Of a stretch of 64,000 bases of DNA, positions 35,449 through 42,543 are shown piece by piece. This DNA is from Streptomyces ferrugineus (GTDB lineage: Bacteria > Actinomycetota > Actinomycetes > Streptomycetales > Streptomycetaceae), in NCBI RefSeq assembly GCF_015160855.1, contig NZ_CP063373.1:6820001-6884000 (forward strand). Direction: 5' to 3'. The notes beneath the pieces are model-generated. The model was not told the DNA's origin, did not search any database, and saw only the letters and a program-made list of their open reading frames with translations. Made by a program: the position numbers and the translations under genes. Position 1 is the stretch's first letter. Each line of letters starts with the position of its first letter.

Positions 35449-36687
35449 TCAGACCTCCTTGCAGAACTCGCCGATGGGCAGACCCACATGGCGCTTGTCC
35501 GTGGCCAGGTAGCCGAGCAGCTCGTCACCCGTCTGCAGTTCGGTGACGTTGAGGACCTTGCCGCCGGGGCCGAGCACCCGTACGTGCCAGTCGTCCTGCA
35601 CGGTCAGGCTGACCAGCCGTCCGTCCTCGGCGTGGGTACGGATCTCCAGCAGCGGCCGGGACTCCAGCTTGGCGCGGCCGACCACCACCCGCCGGGTGCG
35701 CCCGTCGGCACCGACCGCCAGCAGGGCGGTGCCGGAGCCGACCTCGCTGAGGTAGTTGGTGCGGTTGTCGGGGCCGAGCGTGTACGAGTGCAGGGCGCCG
35801 GCGTTGACCCGGAACGGCCGGGTCGGCATGTAGGGCAGCGGGTGGGTCTCGGAGCAGCACAGCACGAACCCGGAGGAGTAGGAACCGACGAGGATGCCCT
35901 CGTCCTCCTCGAAGTGCGAGCAGGTGTCCACACAGACCCGGTCGCCGAGCCCGACGTGCCGGATGCTCTCCACGGTCAGCGTGGACAGCTCCAGCTGGGG
36001 TGTGGTGGCCTGAAGCAGCCGGGCCAGCGCGAACACGTCGTCGGCGCTGCGGGGCGTGAACAGGATGCCGTCCGAGCCGCGCTCCAGCACGTCGAAGACG
36101 ATCGCCGCCTCCTCCAGGCCGTCGACGACGGTCACCAGTTTGCCCTCGGCCGACTCGGCCGCGGCGAGCACGATCTCCAGTGGGATCTTGGTCGGGTCGG
36201 CGAAGTGGATGACGGTGTACGGCAGCGCCATGGCGCCCGTGCAGGACAGCTGCAGGGTGCGGTCGTCCCGTACGTCGATGAATCCGGCTACGGGTGTGCC
36301 GGTACCGGGCGTGCCGGTGCCGACGGCGCGGTTGCTCGCGGCGAGGGCGTCCAGCTCGTCCTGGGTGGTGAACGTCCGCAGCAGGACGTCGGCTCCGGGG
36401 CGGGACGCGGGGTTTCCGGTACCGGCCGCGGAACCGGCGGGCTCGGCCGGTGACTTGCCGTCGGCGGCGGGCTTCGCCGTCTTGCCGTCGGGCTTCTTCG
36501 CGGCGGCGACGGCAGCCCCGGCCGGGCCCCCGTCGGCCAGGACCCGGGTGACGGTCGGGGGCAGCGTCGCGAGCAACTCGGCGTCGGCGGAGAGCACGCC
36601 CGCCATCCGGGCATGGACGGCGGCGTCCACGACCGCCTGGATCTGCTGTCGGGGGACTTCACGGAGGTCGATCCATGCGAATCTCAT
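35449..36687 (-). CDS. griH: GriH homologue: 3-dehydroquinate synthase II-type 3,4-AHBA synthase
   Basis: A 412-residue member of the archaeal-type 3-dehydroquinate synthase II (AroB') family. It opens with [12 protein letters not shown] and carries GSYSSGFVLCCSETHPLPYMPTRPFRVNAG and NYLSEVGSGTALLAVGADGRTR, both strongly conserved in the family. GriH with GriI makes 3-amino-4-hydroxybenzoate in grixazone and related pathways, and CreH/CreI do so for cremeomycin. A Lys/Ala/Pro-rich insertion of about 35-40 residues (about residues 60-95) is unusual. Start overlaps the GriI stop as ATGA. Confidence 0.88.
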   Translation of the reverse strand: MRFAWIDLREVPRQQIQAVVDAAVHARMAGVLSADAELLATLPPTVTRVLADGGPAGAAVAAAKKPDGKTAKPAADGKSPAEPAGSAAGTGNPASRPGADVLLRTFTTQDELDALAASNRAVGTGTPGTGTPVAGFIDVRDDRTLQLSCTGAMALPYTVIHFADPTKIPLEIVLAAAESAEGKLVTVVDGLEEAAIVFDVLERGSDGILFTPRSADDVFALARLLQATTPQLELSTLTVESIRHVGLGDRVCVDTCSHFEEDEGILVGSYSSGFVLCCSETHPLPYMPTRPFRVNAGALHSYTLGPDNRTNYLSEVGSGTALLAVGADGRTRRVVVGRAKLESRPLLEIRTHAEDGRLVSLTVQDDWHVRVLGPGGKVLNVTELQTGDELLGYLATDKRHVGLPIGEFCKEV

Positions 36688-37559
36688 GCGACACCTGCCA
36701 CGATCGTCGAGTAGTCGGTGGGGGTTTGTGTGCTCTTGCCGGAGGCGCGGTCGGCGTCCGGGACGCTCCGAGCTCCGCGGTGCACGACGGCGGAGAGCCG
36801 AGACACCAGCGCACAGGGGGAGGGGGCCGAGAAGATCCGGCGGCCGATGGCCAGCCCCTGGCAGCCGGCATCCATCACCGCGGTGCCGTACGCGACGAGG
36901 TCGGAGCCGTCCGGCGGACCGCCGGCCGCGAGGATCGGGATGGGGCTGGCCGCCACGACCTCGGCCATCCGCTCCAGCGGCAGGGCGACGGAGGTCTTCA
37001 CCATGTCCGCGCCCAGATCCGCGGCCACATTGGCCAGATGCGCGAGCAGGGCCGGGTCGCGCGGATCCGCGATCCGGGAGCCGCGAGGGTAGACCATCGC
37101 GATCAGCGGCATGCCCCACGCGTCGCAGGAACGCGCCACCGCCCCGAGATCGCTGATCTGCTGCGCCTCGGTGTCCGAGCCGATGTTGACGTGCACGCTC
37201 ACCGCGTCCGCGCCGAGCCGCAGCGCCTCCTCGACATCGGCGACCAGCACCTTGGCGTGCACGTCGGCGGAGTGGGCGGTGCTGGCGCTCAGGTGCACCA
37301 CCAGCGCGCAGCTCTTGAGGATGTCCGGAGCGAAAGCGCGGGCACGTCCCTTGTGGACGATGATCCCGTCGGCCCCGCCGTCCACCAGTGCGCGCACCAG
37401 GCCGTCCCACTGGTCGGCGGGGACGATCGGGCCGTCCGAAACGCTGTGGTCGAGCGGTACGAGGAGATGCCGGCCGTCTCCGGCCAGCGAAAGTCTTCTC
37501 AAGCGAAATAGCTTGCCGGTTTTCAGCATGGGTAACGCTCCGCCCCCATCCATAGTCAT
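36684..37559 (-). CDS. griI: GriI homologue: DhnA-type aldolase (2-amino-4,5-dihydroxy-6-oxo-7-phosphooxyheptanoate forming)
   Basis: A 291-residue class I aldolase of the DhnA/AroA' family. [39 protein letters not shown] and [10 protein letters not shown] mark the TIM barrel; the Schiff-base Lys is in [11 protein letters not shown] near residue 188. GriI condenses aspartate 4-semialdehyde with dihydroxyacetone phosphate for GriH to cyclise into 3,4-AHBA. First gene of the operon. ATG 37559 is chosen for its GGAA site; the frame extends upstream to 37769 through an AT-rich leader that looks non-coding. Confidence 0.88.
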   Translation of the reverse strand: MTMDGGGALPMLKTGKLFRLRRLSLAGDGRHLLVPLDHSVSDGPIVPADQWDGLVRALVDGGADGIIVHKGRARAFAPDILKSCALVVHLSASTAHSADVHAKVLVADVEEALRLGADAVSVHVNIGSDTEAQQISDLGAVARSCDAWGMPLIAMVYPRGSRIADPRDPALLAHLANVAADLGADMVKTSVALPLERMAEVVAASPIPILAAGGPPDGSDLVAYGTAVMDAGCQGLAIGRRIFSAPSPCALVSRLSAVVHRGARSVPDADRASGKSTQTPTDYSTIVAGVA

Positions 37560-37948
37560 TGGTGCGCGTTCCTTCAATGTCCGAAAATCGACGGTCGTAG
37601 AAGTTTCAAGTTCCTCCGGGGCGTCAGCATTCCGCGCTTGATCAGCCGTTGGCAAGGGTGCGTCGGGAGGCAAATATTCATGCAATTGCGCGTATAAATA
37701 TTGAAAGGAAGTTGACAGGTGGCGGGGGGTTGACGCCTTGGAGAGGTGCATATTGGGGTGCAGTTCCATGCATTAGGTAGATCTGTCCGAACTCGTAGCC
37801 GCATCGGGTGTTTCATTACTGATGACGCGTGCAAATAGCCGATCCCACTGTCCGGCTTTTCGAACGATGCGACTTCCTCGTCAATTTCTTGTCGAAATTG
37901 AATTCCCGGGTCTAGGGTGCCCTCCGTCCCCATCTGAATGGATTCCCC
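37560..37948. other. AT-rich divergent leader region of the biosynthetic operon
   Basis: This 389-bp gap between the GriI gene (minus) and the MHS transporter (plus) is markedly poorer in GC than its surroundings, especially 37670-37715 with TATAAATATTG. It must carry the operon promoter and probably that of the transporter. A TATACG hexamer (37691-37696 read on the minus strand) could be a -10 for GriI, but no good -35 pairs with it, so no promoter is assigned. An inverted repeat at 37881-37901 is listed separately. Confidence 0.5.
37881..37901. promoter_or_regulatory. 8-bp-arm inverted repeat, candidate operator
   Basis: TCAATTTC and GAAATTGA face each other across five bases, about 48 bp before the MHS transporter start and about 320 bp before the GriI start. 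The AT-rich perfect arms in a GC-rich genome suggest a protein-binding site; the binding regulator is unknown. Confidence 0.45.
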
Positions 37949-39316
37949 ATGCCCGAATTGCCATCTGAGGCAGCACCCGTGATCGTTACGTCCCCAGGGC
38001 CGATCCCGGGGACCGCCGCCCGGCCCCAGGCATCGCGTGCCGCCGCCGCGAGCCTGGTCGGCACCACGATCGAGTACTACGACTTCGCCGTGTACGGCAC
38101 AGCCAGCGCACTCGTCCTCGGCCCCGCCTTCTTCCCCTCCGGCAACGCCGCCGTCTCCTCCCTGGCCGCGTTCCTCACGTTCGCCGCGGCTTTCGTCGCC
38201 CGTCCCCTCGGCGTCGTGCTGTTCGGGACGATCGGCGACCGCCTGGGCCGCCGGCGCGCCCTGGTCGCCTCGCTCCTGCTGATGGGCGTCGCAACGGTCG
38301 GCGTAGGACTGCTCCCCACCTACGAGACCGCCGGACTCCTCGCCCCCGTCCTCCTGGTGACGCTCCGTCTGCTGCAGGGTGTGAGCATGGGTGGCGAGTG
38401 GGGCGGGGCGGTGCTGCTCGCCGCGGAGCACGCGCCGCCCGGACGCCGCGCGCTGTACGCGTCCATCCCGAACGTCGGCCCCTCGCTCGGCTTCCTGCTG
38501 TCCAGCGCGGTCATCCTGCCCACCCTGAACATCGCGGGCCGGGACGGCTTCACCGACTGGGCCTGGCGGATCCCGTTCCTGCTCAGCACCGTGCTCGTCG
38601 TGGCCGGCCTGTGGGTGCGTACGACGGTCTCCGAGTCACCGGTGTTCACGCCGCGGGCCGAGGCGCAGGCGCGGGCCCCGGAGAGGGCACCCGCACCGAC
38701 GTCCCGCTTCCCGCTCGGTACGCTGCTCACCCGGCACCCCGGACGACTGCTGCTCGGCATCGGCGCCGCGCTGGGCGGCTCGGCCGTCTACTACCTGACG
38801 ATCGTCTACAGCCTCTCGTACGGGCCGAAGGAACTCGGCATCCCGCAGAACACGATGCTGACCGCCGCGAGCGTCGGCGCGGCGGCCGGAATCGCCGTCA
38901 CCCTCCCGGCCGCCAGGCTGGCCGACCGGATCGGCCGACGCCCGGTGATGCTGACCGGAGCCGTGGGCTGCGTCCTGTGGGCGGTGCCCATGTACGCCTC
39001 GCTGAGTTCCCGGGACCCCTGGGTGATCACCGGCGCCTACACGGTCGGACTCATGCTGCTCGCGCTGATGTTCTCCCCGGTCGCGGCCTTCCTCCCCGAA
39101 CTCTTCCCGGCGCGGCTGCGCTACACCGGCGCCTCCGCGGCCTTCATCCTCGCCAACACCCTCGGCGGCGGCTTCGCCCCGCTGGTCGCCACCTGGCTGA
39201 ACAGCCACTGGGACTCACCGCTCGTCCTCGGCTTCTACACCGGCGGACTCTGCCTGCTGAGCCTCCTGTGCCTGCTGGCCCTGCCGGAGACCCGGGACCA
39301 GGAGTTCGACGCCTGA
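37949..39316 (+). CDS. MFS transporter, metabolite:H+ symporter (MHS) family
   Basis: A 455-residue 12-helix transporter of the MHS family. The start SLVGTTIEYYDFAVYGTASALVLGPAFFP, then GDRLGRRRAL and RLLQGVSMGGEWGGAVLLAAEHAP, are diagnostic. MHS proteins import or export organic acids, shikimate-type acids, proline or betaine. It is divergent from the biosynthetic operon, so it may move an aromatic acid product or a precursor, though it could be unrelated. No strong ribosome-binding site precedes the ATG. Confidence 0.85.
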   Translation: MPELPSEAAPVIVTSPGPIPGTAARPQASRAAAASLVGTTIEYYDFAVYGTASALVLGPAFFPSGNAAVSSLAAFLTFAAAFVARPLGVVLFGTIGDRLGRRRALVASLLLMGVATVGVGLLPTYETAGLLAPVLLVTLRLLQGVSMGGEWGGAVLLAAEHAPPGRRALYASIPNVGPSLGFLLSSAVILPTLNIAGRDGFTDWAWRIPFLLSTVLVVAGLWVRTTVSESPVFTPRAEAQARAPERAPAPTSRFPLGTLLTRHPGRLLLGIGAALGGSAVYYLTIVYSLSYGPKELGIPQNTMLTAASVGAAAGIAVTLPAARLADRIGRRPVMLTGAVGCVLWAVPMYASLSSRDPWVITGAYTVGLMLLALMFSPVAAFLPELFPARLRYTGASAAFILANTLGGGFAPLVATWLNSHWDSPLVLGFYTGGLCLLSLLCLLALPETRDQEFDA

Positions 39317-39350
39317 CGACCGAGTGCCAGCCAGCCAGCGTCGCTGGTGC

Positions 39351-39743
39351 TCATACCTCTGCGGACAACGAGCCCGCCGCGTTCTGCGCCTCGAATCCCG
39401 CCAGGAGTGCCCGGGGGTCGAAGGTCACCCGGATCCGGGTGACCTTCCCGTCTTCCACATGCATCCAGTTCGCCGTCGGGGTAGGTGGCGCAACGCTTGT
39501 GCACAGGTCGAACCAGGTGATCACTTCACCACCTTCCGCCACCCGCACCTTCACGTCGATCTTCTCCAGTACCCGGCCAAGCCCCTTCAGCCCAGCGAGC
39601 GCCTCGTCCACCCCCGACGCCGTTCCCAGCGCTCCGACGAAGTCGACATTCTCGGCCAGCACCCCCCGCAAGGCATCGAAGTCGCCCGCCTCCCAGGCGG
39701 TGAAGTAGGTCTCGGCAACCTCTCGCGCGGTCCTCGTCGTCAT
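39351..39743 (-). CDS. SnoaL/NTF2-like domain protein
   Basis: A 130-residue NTF2-fold protein: AREVAETYFTAWEAGDFDALRGVLAENVDFVGALG is the standard opening of SnoaL-like proteins, and MHVEDGKVTRIRVTFDPRALLAG the last strand. The family includes polyketide cyclases, isomerases and many orphans. It is divergent from the LysR regulator, with 70 bp between, so it is the probable target of that regulator. ATG 39743 with GGATGGAGG just upstream. Confidence 0.8.
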   Translation of the reverse strand: MTTRTAREVAETYFTAWEAGDFDALRGVLAENVDFVGALGTASGVDEALAGLKGLGRVLEKIDVKVRVAEGGEVITWFDLCTSVAPPTPTANWMHVEDGKVTRIRVTFDPRALLAGFEAQNAAGSLSAEV

Positions 39744-39789
39744 GCCTCCATCCTTGAATCTTCTGTTCCATCCGTCCAACAGATGGATC

Positions 39790-39800
39790 AGATGGCATCT
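39790..39800. promoter_or_regulatory. candidate LysR operator
   Basis: AGATG-G-CATCT, extended by flanking AT bases to an ATCAGATG/CATCTAT symmetry, lies 14 bases before the LysR start in the 70-bp divergent spacer. This fits the T-N11-A type of LysR boxes loosely. Confidence 0.4.
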
Positions 39801-39813
39801 ATCATCACTGGAT

Positions 39814-40689
39814 ATGGAGATCCACCAGCTGCGCTACTTCGCCGCGATCGTGGACGAGGGCACCTTCACCGCTGCCGCCCATCGCCTGCACGTCAGCCAG
39901 TCCGGCATCAGCACCCAAGTGGCCAAGCTGGAGCTGGAGCTGGGCCAACAACTGCTCGACCGCTCCGGTCGCCAAATCCGCCTCACCCCGGCTGGCGAGG
40001 CCGTTCTCCCCCTTGCGAAAAGCGCCCTCGCCACGCTCGAGGCCATCAAGCACACCGCCGCCGAGTTCGCCGATGCCGTCCGCGGTCGGGTCCGTCTCGG
40101 CATGATCATGGGCTGCTCGATCCCGGCCTTCCTCGACACCATCGCCGTCCTCGGCCACACTCACCCCGGCATCGAGGTCAGCCTTCACGAGGGCTACTCC
40201 GATGATCTCCAGGCCCAGGTCCTCGCCGGCTCTCTCGACCTCGCCCTGATCGGCTACGCGAACGGCGTCACCCCTGGCCTGGAGGCGAGCATCGTCACCG
40301 ACGAGCCGATCACCGCAGCCGTCCCTGCCGGGCACCCCCTCGACCGGCCGGAACTGCGCCTCGGCGACCTACGGGGCGAGAAGATTCTCTGCCTTTCCCC
40401 AGGCAGCGGCATCCGCGCCGCCTATGAGGACTCCTGCCGCAGGATCGGTCTCGGCCCACGCGTGGACATCGACGCCAGTTCTCCGGTCACCCTGCTCCGC
40501 CTCGCTGAGCGCGGCGCGGGCGTTGCCGTGCTCAGCGCCTCCTCCACGCAAGGCACCAGCCTGCAGACCATCCCGCTCACCGACGCCACCACGCACGCCC
40601 GGCTCGGACTCATCATCCGCCGAGGTCAGCACTCCCCAGCCGTGCAACTCCTGCGAACCAGGCTCCTCGCCGCGCTGCAAGCCGGCTAG
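39814..40689 (+). CDS. LysR-family transcriptional regulator
   Basis: A 291-residue regulator. The N-terminal helix-turn-helix is MEIHQLRYFAAIVDEGTFTAAAHRLHVSQSGISTQVAKLE; the effector domain begins at GRVRLGMIMG. The start at 39814 gives the standard LysR N-terminus; longer open frames overlap the SnoaL promoter. It is likely to regulate the divergent SnoaL-like gene. A link to the biosynthetic operon 2 kb away is possible, since that operon has no regulator of its own. Confidence 0.92.
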   Translation: MEIHQLRYFAAIVDEGTFTAAAHRLHVSQSGISTQVAKLELELGQQLLDRSGRQIRLTPAGEAVLPLAKSALATLEAIKHTAAEFADAVRGRVRLGMIMGCSIPAFLDTIAVLGHTHPGIEVSLHEGYSDDLQAQVLAGSLDLALIGYANGVTPGLEASIVTDEPITAAVPAGHPLDRPELRLGDLRGEKILCLSPGSGIRAAYEDSCRRIGLGPRVDIDASSPVTLLRLAERGAGVAVLSASSTQGTSLQTIPLTDATTHARLGLIIRRGQHSPAVQLLRTRLLAALQAG

Positions 40690-40757
40690 GCACGCCTCGG
40701 CGTGCAGAGAGATCGGGGAACCGCCCGGCACCTGGCCACCGACAGCCACCGTGTCCG

Positions 40758-41267
40758 TCAGCCGAGTCGCCGGGCGAACGCCTCGTACGCCCGGTCGTCG
40801 AAGAGAACGAAGCGCACCTCTTCGACGGCGGTCGGCGTGTTCCGTACCGTCTCCAGCGCGATACGTGCCGCATCCTCCATCGGCCACCGGTAGACGCCGG
40901 TGGAGATCGCCGGGAACGCCACCGTACGGGCACCCAGCTCATCGGCCACACGGAGCGACTCCCGGTAGCAGGAGGCCAGCAGGTCCGAGCGGTCCTCGGA
41001 GGCCGACCAGACCGGGCCCACCGTATGGATCACCCACCGCGCGTCCAGTTCTCCGGCCGTCGTGGCGACCGCCTGTCCCGTCGGCAGGCCCTTGCCGTAC
41101 CGAGAGGCGCGCAGTTCGCGGCATTCGGCGAGGATCGCGGGGCCGCCTCGGCGGTGGATGGCACCGTCGACTCCTCCCCCGCCGAGGAGGGAGGAGTTCG
41201 CGGCGTTGACGATCGCGTCGGCGGACTCTCGCGTGATGTCGCCCTGGACGAGCCTGATGGTGGTCAT
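40758..41267 (-). CDS. macro-domain protein (ADP-ribose / O-acetyl-ADP-ribose binding)
   Basis: A 169-residue macro domain of the YmdB/MacroD class. IRLVQGDITRESADAIVNAANSSLLGGGGVDGAIHRRGG, KGLPTGQAVATTAGELDARWVIHTVGP and FPAISTGVYRWPMEDAARIAL cover all ligand-binding loops. Such enzymes remove ADP-ribose from proteins or deacetylate O-acetyl-ADP-ribose. It is a stand-alone housekeeping-type gene. Confidence 0.93.
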   Translation of the reverse strand: MTTIRLVQGDITRESADAIVNAANSSLLGGGGVDGAIHRRGGPAILAECRELRASRYGKGLPTGQAVATTAGELDARWVIHTVGPVWSASEDRSDLLASCYRESLRVADELGARTVAFPAISTGVYRWPMEDAARIALETVRNTPTAVEEVRFVLFDDRAYEAFARRLG

Positions 41268-41305
41268 GACTGCCTCTATAACAGGGCAGTGCGACCACCG
41301 CAGGT

Positions 41306-42493
41306 TCACCGCCAGGCGACCGGCAGCGAGCGCACCCCGTGGACGGTGCTGGCCGACAGGGCGAGCGAGTCGGGCGAGGCCGTCATCCGCAGGGCCGGGA
41401 GCCGGCGGAACAGGGTGGACAGGCCCAGACGGAGTTCGGCGCGGGCCAGCGACTGGCCGAGGCACTGGTGCAGGCCGTGGCCGAAGGCCAGATGGCCGGA
41501 CGCGTCGCGGTGGACGTCGAGCGAGTCGGGGCCGGAGTACGTCGACGGGTCCCGGTTGGCGGCCTGGAGTGCCACGACCACGCCCTCGCCGGCGCGGATG
41601 CGGACGCCGGACAGGTCGACGTCCTCCGTGGCGACCCGCCGTATCCCGGAGTGGATGACGGTCAGGTGGCGCAGGAGTTCCTCCACCGCCCCGGGCCACA
41701 GGGAGTCGTCGGCGCGCAGGGCGTCCAGCTGGGACGGGTTGTGCAGCAGGGCGATCACGGCCAGCGGGAACATGTTCGCCGTCGTCTCGTGGCCGGCCAG
41801 CAGGAGCAGGGAGACCATGCCCGTGGCCTCGTCGAGGGTGGCCTCGCCGGTCGCCACGCGCTCCGTGGCCAGCCGGGAGATCAGGTCGTCGGCGGGGTCC
41901 TGCGCGCGCCGCTCGATGAGGGCGCGCAGATAGCCGTAGAGCGCCATGCGGGCGGCCATGGCCTCCGCCGGGTCGCCCGCGACGCTGGTCAGGGCGTTGG
42001 ACTTCTCGCGGAAGAAGCCGTGGTCCTCGTAGGGGACGCCGAGCAGTTCGCAGATGGCCAGGGTGGGCAGCGGCAGGGCGTAGGACGGCACCAGGTCCGC
42101 TTCCGTGGTGCCGTCCGCCGTCATCGTGTCCAGCAGGTCGTCGCAGATCCGCTGGATCGCGCCCTCCATCTGCTCGATGCGCCGGAAGGTGAAGTCGGGG
42201 ATCAGCATGCGGCGCAGCCGGGTGTGGTCCGGCGGGTCCATCTGGTGGAAGAGGCCGGGGGCCTGTGGGGGCGCGCCGGGGCGGGTGTGCGGGAAGGCCG
42301 GGTGGTTGGCGTCGGCGCTGAAGCGGGGGTCGGCGAGGACGGTGCGGGCGTCCTCGTACCCGGTGATCAGCCAGGGGCTGTTGTCGCCCCAGATCGTCAC
42401 CCGGCGGACGGGCTCCTCGGACCGCCACTTGGCGTATTCGGGGGCCGGGTCGAGCAGGGGGCGAATGGTGGGCAGGGGCGGGTGCGTCGTCAT
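41306..42493 (-). CDS. cytochrome P450
   Basis: A 395-residue P450. The I-helix oxygen-binding motif is LLLAGHETTANM, the ExxR is in the K helix region after LRHLTVIHSGIRRVA, and the haem loop FGHGLHQCLGQSLARAEL has the Cys ligand near residue 343. ATG 42493 follows AAGGA. It is the last gene after the ebo operon, only 38 bp from EboF, so it may be cotranscribed and tailor the metabolite trafficked by that system; typical Streptomyces CYP105/107-like length. Confidence 0.93.
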   Translation of the reverse strand: MTTHPPLPTIRPLLDPAPEYAKWRSEEPVRRVTIWGDNSPWLITGYEDARTVLADPRFSADANHPAFPHTRPGAPPQAPGLFHQMDPPDHTRLRRMLIPDFTFRRIEQMEGAIQRICDDLLDTMTADGTTEADLVPSYALPLPTLAICELLGVPYEDHGFFREKSNALTSVAGDPAEAMAARMALYGYLRALIERRAQDPADDLISRLATERVATGEATLDEATGMVSLLLLAGHETTANMFPLAVIALLHNPSQLDALRADDSLWPGAVEELLRHLTVIHSGIRRVATEDVDLSGVRIRAGEGVVVALQAANRDPSTYSGPDSLDVHRDASGHLAFGHGLHQCLGQSLARAELRLGLSTLFRRLPALRMTASPDSLALSASTVHGVRSLPVAWR

Positions 42494-42543
42494 TTCCACG
42501 GTCCTTGTTTCTGCGTTATGTCCACGGTCCCTATTTCCGCGTT
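42492..42543. repeat. 26-bp imperfect tandem duplication at the EboF/P450 junction
   Basis: Two adjacent 26-bp units (42492-42517 and 42518-42543) match at 22 positions, sharing CCACGGTCC and GCGTT. The duplication covers the EboF stop codon region and the P450 start with its AAGGA ribosome-binding site. It looks like a local slip duplication that duplicated the translation start region. Confidence 0.65.

Noticed and set aside
37560..37769. 70-codon upstream extension of the GriI frame
   Set aside because: Low-GC sequence with poor codon use and no conservation expected; it reads through the leader. The ATG at 37559 has a ribosome-binding site.
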